From NCBI GenBank assembly GCA_014871605.1, contig WGSQ01000007.1, forward strand, positions 1 through 24,654: a stretch of DNA of 24,654 bases, written 5' to 3'. Shown here piece by piece: positions 15,180 to 23,361 of this stretch. The notes beneath the pieces are model-generated. The model was not told the DNA's origin and made no database searches. It worked only from the letters and a program-made list of their open reading frames with translations. The stretch comes from Collinsella sp. (GTDB lineage Bacteria; Actinomycetota; Coriobacteriia; Coriobacteriales; Coriobacteriaceae). The position numbers and the translations under genes are program-made. Each line of letters begins with the position of its first letter. Within the stretch, counting starts at the first letter, position 1.

Positions 15180-17204
15180 ATGAAAAGACTCCCCCGCTTT
15201 GCGTTAGCCGTCGCGTTGTTTGCCGGCGCGCTCGCAGGCATCCCAAGCCTCGCTTTCGCGGGGAACCTGCCCGCCGCTATTGACGGCTCTGTGACCGTCA
15301 TGCACACCAACGATATCCACGGCAGCTACAAGTACAGCTACAACGCAAGCAAGGGCACCGGCACCGTCGGCTTCGACGGACTGGCGGTCCTCTATAGCGC
15401 CCAGGGCAACGCCCCCGATCTTTTGCTCGATGCGGGCGACAACTTCCACGGGCAGTCCTTCGCCACCATGAGCGAGGGCAAGAGCATCGCCGAGCTCATG
15501 GACACCTTCTACGCCGACGGCTACGACGCGACCACGCCAGGCAACCACGACTGGAGCTACGGCGCGGACAAACTCCGCGCCATGACCGGCTACAGCACCA
15601 CCGGCACGCCCTTCGCCATGCTCTGCGCGAACGCGAAGTCTACGAGCGGCGTATGGAGCTCGAGCATCACGAAGACGCTCGATCGCACCTGGGAGGATAG
15701 CGAGGATCACTCCACATTCAACTACAAAATCAAGGTCGGCGTCGTGGGTGCCATGGATGAGTCGCTGGAATCCTCGCTGCGCGCGGACCTAGTCGCGGGT
15801 ACGTCGTTCTCGAGTGCCGCGAACGCCATCAATGCCGAGGCAGAGCAGCTGCGCAAGGAGGGCTGCAACGTTGTCGTCTGTATCGCGCATACGCTCAACG
15901 CCAAGACCTTTGCCACGCGACTCCGTGGCGTCGATGCCCTTATCGCAGGCCACGAGCACATCAACCTTAACGAGAAGGTGACGGGAGCCGACGGCAAGAC
16001 AATCCACGTTGTCGAGGCGGGCAGTGCCTTTGCCGAGGTGGGACTGCTTTCCATTCCGTACAAATACGACACGAATGGCACCGAGACGACCGACGATGAC
16101 ACGGTCACGGTCCCTGCAGACGGCAGCGACGAGAAGCTCTACACCGCCAAGAACGTCAACGACCTTTTGGCAGACCCCGACAAGGGCTCCGACTACCAAA
16201 GCCGCCTTGAAGACGTCCGCAACAAGATCAAGCCGCTCGACGAGGCCTTTGAAAACGAATCGAACAAGGTGCTCGGCACATCCACCACCAACTATTTCTA
16301 CGGCGAGGACGCCGCAGGCACGCATGGTTGGGAAATGGTGCGCACCACCGATTTCCGCCCCAGTAAGGAGGGCGACACCACCAAGGCCCAGACCATCGGC
16401 CATGTGATTTGCGGCTCCTATCTTGCCCTGACGAGCGCGGACCTTGCCATCGAGAACGCTGGCGGCATCCGCGGCGGCATCGCGGCGGGCAACGTGACCG
16501 CCGGCAACGTCATCGCCATCTCGCCCTACGGCAACACCGTGGAGACCTGGACCATGACCGGCGCGGACTTCCTCGCAGCGCTCGAGCACTCGCTGCAGAT
16601 CAGCGACGAGTGCAATCACAGCTATGAGCTTCAGCAAGCCTACGTGGCAGCCGGCCATACCGAGCAGGAGGCGCAAGACAAGTACAAATGGCGCGATGAC
16701 TCTGGCAGCGTTCTCTCCTTTGGCGGCATCAACGTGACGATTGATTGGACGCAGTCCGAGGGCAAGCGCATTGTGAGTGCCACACTCACCAAAGACGGCA
16801 GCACGCTCGACCCCGCCAAGACCTATACCGTCGCCACCAACAACTACATCATTACCAACACGACCGATTTTCCCACCTTTGCACACGCCACCAAGTACAC
16901 CGAGTGGGGTACCTGCGAGTCAGCGCTAAGGGCACTGATCGGGCAGAACGGCTGGGAGAGCAAGATGGCCGGGCTCGCCGGCACCATCGGCTTCGGCTCC
17001 GCTGCCGTGGACCCCACGCCCACACCGGCCCCGACGCCTAAGCCCTCGCCTAAGACGGACACGACGACCACGAAGGTCATCACCAAGAAGACGACCGGTA
17101 AGCTCGCCGCAACGGGAGACCGCACGCTGGCAGTAGTTGGCGCGTGCCTTATCGGCGGCATCATCGTCATCATGCTCGGTATTATCTGGAAGCGTCGACG
17201 CTAA
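15180..17204 (+). CDS. Cell-wall-anchored 5'-nucleotidase / UDP-sugar hydrolase
   Basis: The 674-residue protein is secreted: a signal peptide occupies about 1-27 (cleavage near LAFA-GNL). The metallophosphatase domain shows HTNDIHG (42-48), DAGDNFHGQS (84-93), GNHD (121-124), AHT (236-238) and GHEH (257-260), giving a full dimetal set. The 5'-nucleotidase C-terminal domain has NAGGIRGG (426-433), SPYGNTVETW and TVATNNYI. A Pro/Thr/Lys spacer (612-640) leads to LAATG (642-646), a hydrophobic helix and KRRR, which is a sorting signal of the LAxTG type recognised by class E sortases. It likely strips phosphate from extracellular nucleotides for nucleoside uptake. The ATG has AAGGAAA just upstream. 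Confidence 0.93.
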   Translation: MKRLPRFALAVALFAGALAGIPSLAFAGNLPAAIDGSVTVMHTNDIHGSYKYSYNASKGTGTVGFDGLAVLYSAQGNAPDLLLDAGDNFHGQSFATMSEGKSIAELMDTFYADGYDATTPGNHDWSYGADKLRAMTGYSTTGTPFAMLCANAKSTSGVWSSSITKTLDRTWEDSEDHSTFNYKIKVGVVGAMDESLESSLRADLVAGTSFSSAANAINAEAEQLRKEGCNVVVCIAHTLNAKTFATRLRGVDALIAGHEHINLNEKVTGADGKTIHVVEAGSAFAEVGLLSIPYKYDTNGTETTDDDTVTVPADGSDEKLYTAKNVNDLLADPDKGSDYQSRLEDVRNKIKPLDEAFENESNKVLGTSTTNYFYGEDAAGTHGWEMVRTTDFRPSKEGDTTKAQTIGHVICGSYLALTSADLAIENAGGIRGGIAAGNVTAGNVIAISPYGNTVETWTMTGADFLAALEHSLQISDECNHSYELQQAYVAAGHTEQEAQDKYKWRDDSGSVLSFGGINVTIDWTQSEGKRIVSATLTKDGSTLDPAKTYTVATNNYIITNTTDFPTFAHATKYTEWGTCESALRALIGQNGWESKMAGLAGTIGFGSAAVDPTPTPAPTPKPSPKTDTTTTKVITKKTTGKLAATGDRTLAVVGACLIGGIIVIMLGIIWKRRR

Positions 17205-17255
17205 GCTACACCGCCGGGCCTTACAGCCCCGCCGCGTAAACCTTATATCGAGCAC

Positions 17256-17289
17256 AGAAGCCCGTCCGAATTTGATCGGACGGGCTTCT
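17256..17289 (+). terminator. Intrinsic terminator of the nucleotidase gene
   Basis: AGAAGCCCGTCCGA (17256-17269) and TCGGACGGGCTTCT (17276-17289) form a perfect 14-bp stem with a 6-nt loop. It lies 52 nt past the stop; the T-tract is short. Confidence 0.82.
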
Positions 17290-17333
17290 TGGTGGGTATC
17301 ATGGTTGAACAATCATTAGGAGGTTTTCCCTAC

Positions 17334-18101
17334 ATGGAATTGTTTGAGCCGATTCTTCATTTCTTTGAGCAACGGTGGGTCCACAACATCATCTGGGCCG
17401 TCATCTTGGCGATAGGCACCGCCGTCGCCGCCAAGGTCGTATCCAAGACCCTGAACCATCTGCTTAACCGAGACGATAACCCGCTTCCGGCATCGAGTAT
17501 CTTCATCAACATCGCGCGCGCCGTCATCTGGATGATTGGCGGTAGCTTTATCCTCGACAACTGTTTTGGCATTAACGCAAACGCGCTCGTCGCCGCTCTT
17601 GGCGTCGGCGGCATCGCCATCTCGCTCGGCTTTCAGGACACGTTATCAAACCTTATCGGCGGCATGCAGGTGACCTTTATGGGCATCATCAAACCCGGCG
17701 ACAATATCGAGGTCGGCGGCGTATCCGGCGTTGTCCAAGACATCACTTGGCGCCATACAACGATTGAGGATGCCTGTGGACAGACCATCATTGTGCCCAA
17801 TTCCAACATCTCCAAGAACACGCTCGTGCATTTGATGCCCTTTGGGCGCGTGGCCGTGCCCGTTGCCGTAAAGGACACGTCCAAGTGGGCCTCGCTCGAC
17901 GCACTGGCAGACGAGCTGACCAGCGCCACCAAGGCCGCCGTGCTTCCCATCTCGGGCTTTGACAAGGAGCCCTATGTGCTCTTTAGCGAGATCGGTGACT
18001 TTGGCATCAAGGGCAAGATCATCTTTATCGTCAGCGACGACAGCACTACTTTCACGGCAGCCGACGCCTGCATCCGCGCCATCGCCCCCATCATCGCCTA
18101 A
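17334..18101 (+). CDS. mscS: Small-conductance mechanosensitive channel, MscS family
   Basis: This 255-residue protein is somewhat shorter than E. coli MscS (286). Three membrane helices are visible: about 17-38, 58-77 and the pore-lining third helix ALVAALGVGGIAISLGFQD, which carries the Ala/Gly packing pattern of MscS TM3. The beta domain follows with KPGDNIEVGGVSGVVQDITW and VPNSNISKNTLVH, both family signatures. It releases solutes on hypo-osmotic shock. The ATG at 17334 has AGGAGG about 10 nt upstream; the in-frame ATGs at 17289 and 17301 lie before that ribosome site and are rejected. Confidence 0.92.
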   Translation: MELFEPILHFFEQRWVHNIIWAVILAIGTAVAAKVVSKTLNHLLNRDDNPLPASSIFINIARAVIWMIGGSFILDNCFGINANALVAALGVGGIAISLGFQDTLSNLIGGMQVTFMGIIKPGDNIEVGGVSGVVQDITWRHTTIEDACGQTIIVPNSNISKNTLVHLMPFGRVAVPVAVKDTSKWASLDALADELTSATKAAVLPISGFDKEPYVLFSEIGDFGIKGKIIFIVSDDSTTFTAADACIRAIAPIIA

Positions 18102-18139
18102 ACCACCGCAAAGGGGACAGGCATCTTTGTAGTGGTTTT
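18100..18139 (+). terminator. GGGACAGG-loop terminator hairpin 3, starting inside the stop codon
   Basis: AAACCACCGCAAAG (18100-18113) pairs with CTTTGTAGTGGTTT (18125-18138) with one mismatch and one G-U, followed by T. The loop is GGGACAGGCAT. The first two stem bases belong to the mscS TAA. Confidence 0.8.
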
Positions 18140-18194
18140 CATTCGTGGTACCATGGTTCATATCGTTGTTTAAACGACTAAGGGAGTAGACACC

Positions 18195-20111
18195 ATGGAA
18201 GAGGCCTATCGTCAAGCACGCAAGCGCGGCGAGCAGGGACGCCGTCGCGCCATCAGCCAAAGCGAGCATCCATACCTTACGGACCTCGATAGCTTGGTTG
18301 CTCAGCTCCCTTTAGGTCAGCGAGAGAATGTCGGCCTGCGGGATATTCCGCTCGAAATGGTCGTCGGCACGGTCACCAAGGGCCGTCAGTCCGCCTTTTC
18401 GTGTAACTTTATGCCCCTGCTTCCGTTTAGCACCGAGTTCGCTCGCAAGTGGTCCAACCTCTACGACATCCAGGTGACCGAGGGCTATCGCGACCCCATC
18501 ATCGTCACCGAGTTTATGCATCGGTTCTATGTCCAGGAAGGCAACAAACGCGTCAGTGTCCTCAAATTCCTAGACGCCCCGACGGTTTCGGCCAAGGTCA
18601 CCCGTCTTTACCCCGGCACATGGGATTCCGTCGAAAGCCGCCTGTACGGTGAGTTCTGCGCGTTTTGGCGCGTTTGCCCCCTATACGAGATCGAGTTCTC
18701 GCGTGAGGGAAGCTACGAAACGCTCGCCAAGATGCTCGGTCAGAACCTTATCGAAAAATGGCCGCAGAAAAAGGTCGACTACCTGCGCCACACCTTCCTG
18801 CTCTTTAAGCGCGCCTACCTTCGCGCAGGCGGCGACCACCTGGACATTACGCCCGCCGACGCCATGCTCGTCTACCTCAATGTGTACAACCAGGACCGCC
18901 TGCTGGATACGCCGACGGATATCGTCGTAAACCGCCTGTGCAAGATTTGGCGCGAGCTGGTCATTGCCGGCAAAAATGACGAGGACAAGGTCGATCTCGT
19001 CGAAGCGCCGAGCATCGACGAGGAGGAGACGCCCGCCAAGTCCACCTCCGGCGTGCTCAACTTCTTTATGGGCAAGACCGTCTACTCGGCGACCAACCCC
19101 CTGCGAATCGCCTTTATCCATGAGTTCCCCTGTGCGACGTCGAGCTGGGACAGTCTGCACGACCAAGGACGTCAGTATCTCGATGAGCACTTTGACGGTA
19201 TCGTGCGCACCGAGGCGTTCGAGGACTGTCACGATCCGGACGTGTTCTACGCCGCCGTGGAAACGGCTGTCAAACATGGAGACAACGTCATCTTCTCGAC
19301 CTCGCACCGCCTGATGGAATACACGCTCAGAGCTGCCGTTGAGTATCCCCAGGTTCGGTTCCTTAACTGCTCTATCGGCCTTCCCCACCAAAGCGTCCGT
19401 TCGTACTTTGGCAAGATGTACGAGGCCAAGTTCCTCCTGGGCGCCCTTGCCGCCAGCATGGCGGACAACCACCGCATCGGCTACCACGCGTCGGTCTTCG
19501 CATCCGGCGCGCTCAGCGAGATCAATGCCTTTGCCATCGGCGCCTCGCTGCTCGACCCCCGCGCGCAAATTATTCTCACCTGGGGCGATGTGCCCGCCGG
19601 CGGTCTTGCCGAGGCCATGTGCCGCGAAGGCGTGAGCGTCATGACCGGCGCTGACATGTCAAAGTCGCTCGAAGACCCTACGGCCTACGGACTCCACCGC
19701 TTGGTCGACGGTAAAGTCACCGGCATCGCCATGCCCGTATGGAACTGGGGCCGTTACTACGAGCTCATCGTTCGCAGCCTTCTGCACGGCACGTGGGACG
19801 AGACCAGCGACGACAACCAAGTGCGCGCCGTCAACTACTGGTACGGCATGAGCTCCGGCGTTATCGACATCCGTTACGCTCCGGGCCTACCCTACCAGAC
19901 GCGCAAACTCGTACAGTTGCTCCGCAACGGCATTGTTGAGGGATCCATCAACCCCTTTGGCGGCGAGCTCCACAGCCAGAACGGCGTGGTACAGATCGAA
20001 GGCTTCCCTCCGCTGCCGAGCACGCAAATCGTCGAGATGGACTGGCTGGCCGACAACGTGGTAGGCGCCATTCCGCAGCCCAACGATGAACCGAAAGTTC
20101 GCGCCCTATGA
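18195..20111 (+). CDS. Cytoplasmic ParB-like / BMP (PnrA-like) two-domain protein
   Basis: The protein is 638 residues. The second half (about 300-600) looks like a basic membrane protein/PnrA-type periplasmic-binding fold, the family of purine nucleoside receptors: LRIAFIHEFP, YFGKMYEAKFLLGALAASMA, then ALSEINAFAIGASLLDPRAQ and ITLTWGD-like strands. There is no signal peptide or lipobox, so it should be cytoplasmic, unlike transport receptors. In the first half, 101-140 (PIIVTEFMHRFYVQEGNKRV and a following VLKFLDAPTVSAKV) has the shape of a ParB/sulfiredoxin-fold N-terminal domain with EGNKR in place of the GERR-type motif; this is my pattern reading. The remainder to 290 is unrecognised. 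The ATG has AGGGAG 8 nt upstream. It shares four bases with the next gene, so the two products are probably made together. A nucleoside-sensing regulatory role is conjecture. Confidence 0.72.
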   Translation: MEEAYRQARKRGEQGRRRAISQSEHPYLTDLDSLVAQLPLGQRENVGLRDIPLEMVVGTVTKGRQSAFSCNFMPLLPFSTEFARKWSNLYDIQVTEGYRDPIIVTEFMHRFYVQEGNKRVSVLKFLDAPTVSAKVTRLYPGTWDSVESRLYGEFCAFWRVCPLYEIEFSREGSYETLAKMLGQNLIEKWPQKKVDYLRHTFLLFKRAYLRAGGDHLDITPADAMLVYLNVYNQDRLLDTPTDIVVNRLCKIWRELVIAGKNDEDKVDLVEAPSIDEEETPAKSTSGVLNFFMGKTVYSATNPLRIAFIHEFPCATSSWDSLHDQGRQYLDEHFDGIVRTEAFEDCHDPDVFYAAVETAVKHGDNVIFSTSHRLMEYTLRAAVEYPQVRFLNCSIGLPHQSVRSYFGKMYEAKFLLGALAASMADNHRIGYHASVFASGALSEINAFAIGASLLDPRAQIILTWGDVPAGGLAEAMCREGVSVMTGADMSKSLEDPTAYGLHRLVDGKVTGIAMPVWNWGRYYELIVRSLLHGTWDETSDDNQVRAVNYWYGMSSGVIDIRYAPGLPYQTRKLVQLLRNGIVEGSINPFGGELHSQNGVVQIEGFPPLPSTQIVEMDWLADNVVGAIPQPNDEPKVRAL

Positions 20112-20818
20112 AAATCCTTGCCGTAGCCGATACCGAAGAACGATGCCTATGGGAGTGCTTTCGCAAGGAGCACTTTGAGGATGTCGACCTGATTTTGTCC
20201 GCTGGCGATCTGGACCCGGACTATCTTGAGTTTTTGGTCACGGTCATCAACAAACCGCTCATCTACGTGCGCGGCAATCACGATGACCGCTACGCACGTC
20301 ATGCGCCGGGCGGCTGCATCTGTGTCGAAGACACCGTGTACGTGCATCGCGGAGTCCGCATTGCGGGGCTTGGCGGCTCCATGCGCTACCGAGATGGCGC
20401 CAACATGTACACCGAGCGCGAGATGGCCAAGCGCGTGCGCAAGCTGTCACGCAAAGTGAGGATGGTCGGCGGCTGCGATATCCTGCTGACCCATGCGCCC
20501 GCCGCCGGCATGGGCGACCTGGATGATCTGGCACATCGAGGATTCGAATGCTTTAACACAGCGCTCGAGTCCTGGAATCCCGACTACATGGTGCACGGGC
20601 ATGTGCACCAATGTTATGGTCACGACTTTCAACGTGAGCGTCAGCATGCATGCGGGGCAACGATCATAAACGCCTGCGGCTATACGCAGTTTGAGCTGGA
20701 CGAAGCGCGCTACCCCATCCGTGGCTGGCAGGCAGCTTGGCTCAATTCGCAAACTATGCGCCGCGAGCTCAAGCGCCACGAGGCCATCGAGTCCTCAACC
20801 GCCAGAACACCCTGGTAA
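20108..20818 (+). CDS. Calcineurin-like metallophosphoesterase
   Basis: This 236-residue protein has the metallophosphoesterase fold: AVADTEE (5-11), SAGDLDP (31-37, Asp34), GNHDDR (56-61), LLTHAPAAGMGDLDD (126-140, His129) and HGHVH (163-167). The first motif is D-x-E (Asp8, Glu10) where most family members have D-x-H, so one metal ligand may differ. No signal peptide is seen. The start overlaps the previous stop as ATGA, a sign of translational coupling with the ParB-like/BMP protein. The substrate could be a nucleotide, cyclic nucleotide or phosphoester; nothing here identifies it. Confidence 0.85.
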   Translation: MKILAVADTEERCLWECFRKEHFEDVDLILSAGDLDPDYLEFLVTVINKPLIYVRGNHDDRYARHAPGGCICVEDTVYVHRGVRIAGLGGSMRYRDGANMYTEREMAKRVRKLSRKVRMVGGCDILLTHAPAAGMGDLDDLAHRGFECFNTALESWNPDYMVHGHVHQCYGHDFQRERQHACGATIINACGYTQFELDEARYPIRGWQAAWLNSQTMRRELKRHEAIESSTARTPW

Positions 20819-20854
20819 CCACCACAAAGGTGCCTGTCCCCTTTGTGGTGGTTT
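20817..20854 (+). terminator. GGACAGG-loop terminator hairpin 4 (loop in reverse orientation), starting inside the stop codon
   Basis: AACCACCACAAAGG (20817-20830) and CCTTTGTGGTGGTT (20840-20853) form a perfect 14-bp stem around TGCCTGTCC, the reverse complement of the loop in the other copies. The stem starts at the second base of the phosphoesterase TAA. Confidence 0.85.
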
Positions 20855-20868
20855 GGGCCCGAGATAGC

Positions 20869-20907
20869 AAGAAACCCGGTCCTGCACGAGGCAGAACCGG
20901 GTTTCTT
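20869..20907 (-). terminator. Intrinsic terminator of the rplKA transcript
   Basis: AAGAAACCCGGT (20869-20880) pairs perfectly with ACCGGGTTTCTT (20896-20907). It lies 37 nt past the rplA stop on the minus strand and could work in both directions between the convergent operons. Confidence 0.82.
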
Positions 20908-20943
20908 TAGCAATGCTTGCTTTGCTCAGGCAGTAACTAGCAG

Positions 20944-21651
20944 TTACTCAGCCAGGAAGTCACGCTGGACAGCGGGATCGACCTTGACGCCAGGGCCCAT
21001 GGTGGAAGACACGGAGATGGACTTAACGTACTTGCCCTTAGCGGAAGAGGGCTTGACGCGCAGGATCTCGGTGTACAGGGCAGCGTAGTTCTCGACGAGC
21101 TGCTGCTCAGAGAAGGACTTCTTGCCCAGGGGCACGTGGCAGATGCCGTAACGGTCGGCGCGGTACTCAACGCGGCCGGCCTTGAGCTCGGAGACCATCT
21201 TGGCGACGTCCATGGTCACGGTGCCGAGCTTGGGGTTCGGCATGAGGCCACGGGGACCAAGGATCTTACCGATGCGGCCAACCTTGGCCATCATGTTCGG
21301 CGTAGCGATAGCGGCGTCGAAGTTGATCTCGCCCTTCTGGATCTGGGCGACGAGCTCGTCGGAACCGATGATGTCGGCGCCGGCAGCCTCGGCCTCGCGG
21401 GCCTTCTCGCCCTCGGCGAAGACGGCAACACGAACGGTCTTGCCGGTGCCGTGGGGCAGGGAGATGGAACCACGGATGTTCTGGTCAGCCTTACGAGTAT
21501 CGATGCCCAGACGGAAGTGAGCCTCGACGGTCTCGTCGAACTTGGCGGTGTCGAGCTCCTTGATGAGCTTGGCAGCCTGAAGGGGGGTGTAGAGCGTGGC
21601 GCGGTCGATCTTCTCGGCAGCGGCGTTATAGCTCTTACCATGCTTAGCCAT
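20944..21651 (-). CDS. rplA: 50S ribosomal protein L1
   Basis: The 235-residue protein has the usual L1 length. Signatures include the N-terminal AAKLIKELDTAKFDETVEAH, the middle-domain KVGRIGKILGPRGLMPNPK and the C-terminal SSTMGPGVKVDP. It forms the L1 stalk by binding 23S rRNA and in many bacteria represses its own rplKA message. The ATG at 21651 is preferred to the one at 21657 because AGGAGG ends 8 nt before it and only 2 nt before the other. Confidence 0.97.
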   Translation of the reverse strand: MAKHGKSYNAAAEKIDRATLYTPLQAAKLIKELDTAKFDETVEAHFRLGIDTRKADQNIRGSISLPHGTGKTVRVAVFAEGEKAREAEAAGADIIGSDELVAQIQKGEINFDAAIATPNMMAKVGRIGKILGPRGLMPNPKLGTVTMDVAKMVSELKAGRVEYRADRYGICHVPLGKKSFSEQQLVENYAALYTEILRVKPSSAKGKYVKSISVSSTMGPGVKVDPAVQRDFLAE

Positions 21652-21724
21652 GTGCATTACCTCCTGTGGTTAAACGGGCGTGAGCCCTCCCACATCGTAT
21701 CGTGTGCCCTATTGCACACATATA

Positions 21725-21750
21725 ACGGGCGCCCCGGTCGGAGCACCCGT
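21725..21750 (-). other. Hairpin between rplK and rplA
   Basis: In the minus-strand RNA, ACGGGUGCUCC pairs with GGGGCGCCCGU (11 pairs, two of them G-U) around a GACC loop. No U-tract follows. It may be a partial terminator or an L1 control structure; no function can be assigned. Confidence 0.45.
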
Positions 21751-21768
21751 CATTACCTAAAGAAATCG

Positions 21769-22197
21769 CTACTCAGCGATGGTGACGCCCATGGAGCGGG
21801 CAGTACCGGCGATGATCTTCTTGGCGGCGTCAATGTCGTTGGCATTGAGGTCCGGCATCTTGATCTCGGCGATCTTGGTGAGCTGCTCCTGGGAGAGCTG
21901 ACCGACCTTGTCGGCCTGGGGCTTAGCGGAACCAGACTTGAGGTTCAGCTCCTTCTTGATGAGGTGAGCCGCCGGCGGGGTCTTGGTAATGAAGGAGAAG
22001 GACTTATCCTCGTAGACAGAAATCTCAACGGGGATGATGTCGCCCTTCTTGTCCTGCGTCTCGGCATTAAAGGCCTGGAAGAACTGCATGATGTTCACGC
22101 CAGCAGCGCCCAGGGCGGGGCCGACGGGAGGAGCGGGGTTAGCGGCACCAGCAGGAATCTGGAGCTTAATGACGTTGGCAACCTTCTTCTCAGCCAT
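21769..22197 (-). CDS. rplK: 50S ribosomal protein L11
   Basis: The 142-residue protein is full length. It shows the L11 N-terminal QIPAGAANPAPPVGPALGAAG and NIMQFFQAFNAET, then KTPPAAHLIKKE and the C-terminal rRNA-binding region ending AAKKIIAGTARSMGVTI. It forms the GTPase-associated centre with 23S rRNA and L10. The ATG at 22197 is chosen over 22203, since AAAGGA directly abuts the latter. It lies 120 nt after nusG and 117 nt before rplA. Confidence 0.97.
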   Translation of the reverse strand: MAEKKVANVIKLQIPAGAANPAPPVGPALGAAGVNIMQFFQAFNAETQDKKGDIIPVEISVYEDKSFSFITKTPPAAHLIKKELNLKSGSAKPQADKVGQLSQEQLTKIAEIKMPDLNANDIDAAKKIIAGTARSMGVTIAE

Positions 22198-22317
22198 GGT
22201 CATTCCTTTCGAATCACGAGTGTGAAGTACTTGCTATATCGTAAGCACGCACGTGTTAGAAGCACTCCTGAGATGAGCAGTCACAGAAGAAGCACGCTCG
22301 CGCGAACGGACGAAAAC

Positions 22318-22854
22318 TTAAGCGATGACAGCGACCTGGTTAAAGTCGAGCTCGACCGGCGTCTCGCGGCCAAAGATCATCAGCGTGACCTTGAGCTTGC
22401 CAGCCTCGGTGTTAACCTCGGAGACCTTGCCATCAAAGTCGGTAAGCGGGCCATCGGTGACGCGGACGGACGTGCCGACCTCAATATCAACCGAGGTGCG
22501 CTTGGGCGAATCGCCCTTACCGGGACGACGAGTCATCTTGTTGTACTCGTCGCGGGAAAGCGGAGCGGGCTTGCCGTTGCCGCCCAGGAAACCGGTGACG
22601 CCAGGCGTGTTACGAACACACGTCCAAGCATCGTCATCCATCTCCATGCGAACCAGGACATAACCCGGGAAGATCTTGGAATCCTTGGTCTCACGCTTGC
22701 CACCCTCTTTAATCTCGGTGACACGCTCCATAGGAATCTCGATATCAAAGATACGGTCCTGCATGCCCATAGTCTCGATGCGATGCTCGAGATCGGACTT
22801 AACGCGGTTCTCGTATCCAGAGTAAGTATGAACGACGTACCAACGCTTAGACAT
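22318..22854 (-). CDS. nusG: Transcription elongation/termination factor NusG
   Basis: The 178-residue protein begins with the NGN domain (RWYVVHTYSGYENRVKSDLE and IFPGYVLVRMEMDDDAWTCV, then the RNTPGVTGFLG signature). A charged linker leads to a KOW domain (VRVTDGPLTDFDGKVSEVN). It binds RNA polymerase and links it to Rho or the ribosome. Only 3 nt separate it from the secE stop; the likely ribosome site GAGGGG lies within the last secE codons, so the pair is coupled. Confidence 0.97.
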   Translation of the reverse strand: MSKRWYVVHTYSGYENRVKSDLEHRIETMGMQDRIFDIEIPMERVTEIKEGGKRETKDSKIFPGYVLVRMEMDDDAWTCVRNTPGVTGFLGGNGKPAPLSRDEYNKMTRRPGKGDSPKRTSVDIEVGTSVRVTDGPLTDFDGKVSEVNTEAGKLKVTLMIFGRETPVELDFNQVAVIA

Positions 22855-22857
22855 GGT

Positions 22858-23196
22858 TTAGCCCCTCAATCCAGAGAACAGAGCAAGAGCCTCGCCAAAG
22901 CCAGCATCGAGCAGAGCGATGACGACGCCGACGACGATCAGAGAAGCGCAAACGACGACCGAGTAGTTCACGAGCTCCTTCTTATCGGGCCACGTGACAC
23001 GCTTCATCTCGGACTTCACCGAGGCGAAATACTTCTTGGTGCGGGCGAAGAAACCAGGCTTCTCGTTCTTCTTGGACTTCGCAGCCTTCTCGTTCTTCTT
23101 GGCAACGGCCTTCTTGGCCTCAACCTTGGAGTTGGCGGCAGCGTTATTGGCAGACGCCTGCTGCTGAGCCTTCTTCTTGTTCTTCTTGTTGGCCAT
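22858..23196 (-). CDS. secE: Preprotein translocase subunit SecE
   Basis: The 112-residue protein has a long lysine/alanine-rich, probably disordered N-terminal tail (about 1-47). The conserved amphipathic region EMKRVTWPDKKELVNY and a single membrane helix (VVVCASLIVVGVVIALLDA) follow. It clamps SecY in the protein translocation channel. The ATG has GGAGG eight nt upstream. It sits in the standard order rpmG - tRNA-Trp - secE - nusG. Confidence 0.95.
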   Translation of the reverse strand: MANKKNKKKAQQQASANNAAANSKVEAKKAVAKKNEKAAKSKKNEKPGFFARTKKYFASVKSEMKRVTWPDKKELVNYSVVVCASLIVVGVVIALLDAGFGEALALFSGLRG

Positions 23197-23272
23197 TTGG
23201 GTTACCTCCGCGCAATGCGCTTATACATGAGTAAACCGTAAGCCCCCAATTGGGAGCTTACGGAATAATGAC

Positions 23273-23348
23273 TGGCACGCCAGGAAGGACTCGAACCCTC
23301 AACACTCGGTTTTGGAGACCGATGCTCTACCAATTGAACTACTGGCGT
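23273..23348 (-). tRNA. tRNA-Trp (anticodon CCA)
   Basis: The 73-nt cloverleaf spans 23276-23348 with 3' CCA encoded at 23273-23275. The acceptor stem is ACGCCAG/CTGGCGT with discriminator G. The anticodon arm is TCGGT-CTCCAAA-ACCGA and the T arm GAGGG-TTCGAGT-CCTTC. It lies between rpmG and secE and is likely processed from their shared transcript. Confidence 0.97.
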
Positions 23349-23361
23349 ATGTGACTAGAGA

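Noticed and set aside
21136..23241. Long plus-strand open frame (701 codons) opposite rplA, rplK, nusG and secE
   Set aside because: It spans several conserved ribosomal and transcription genes on the other strand and resembles no protein family.
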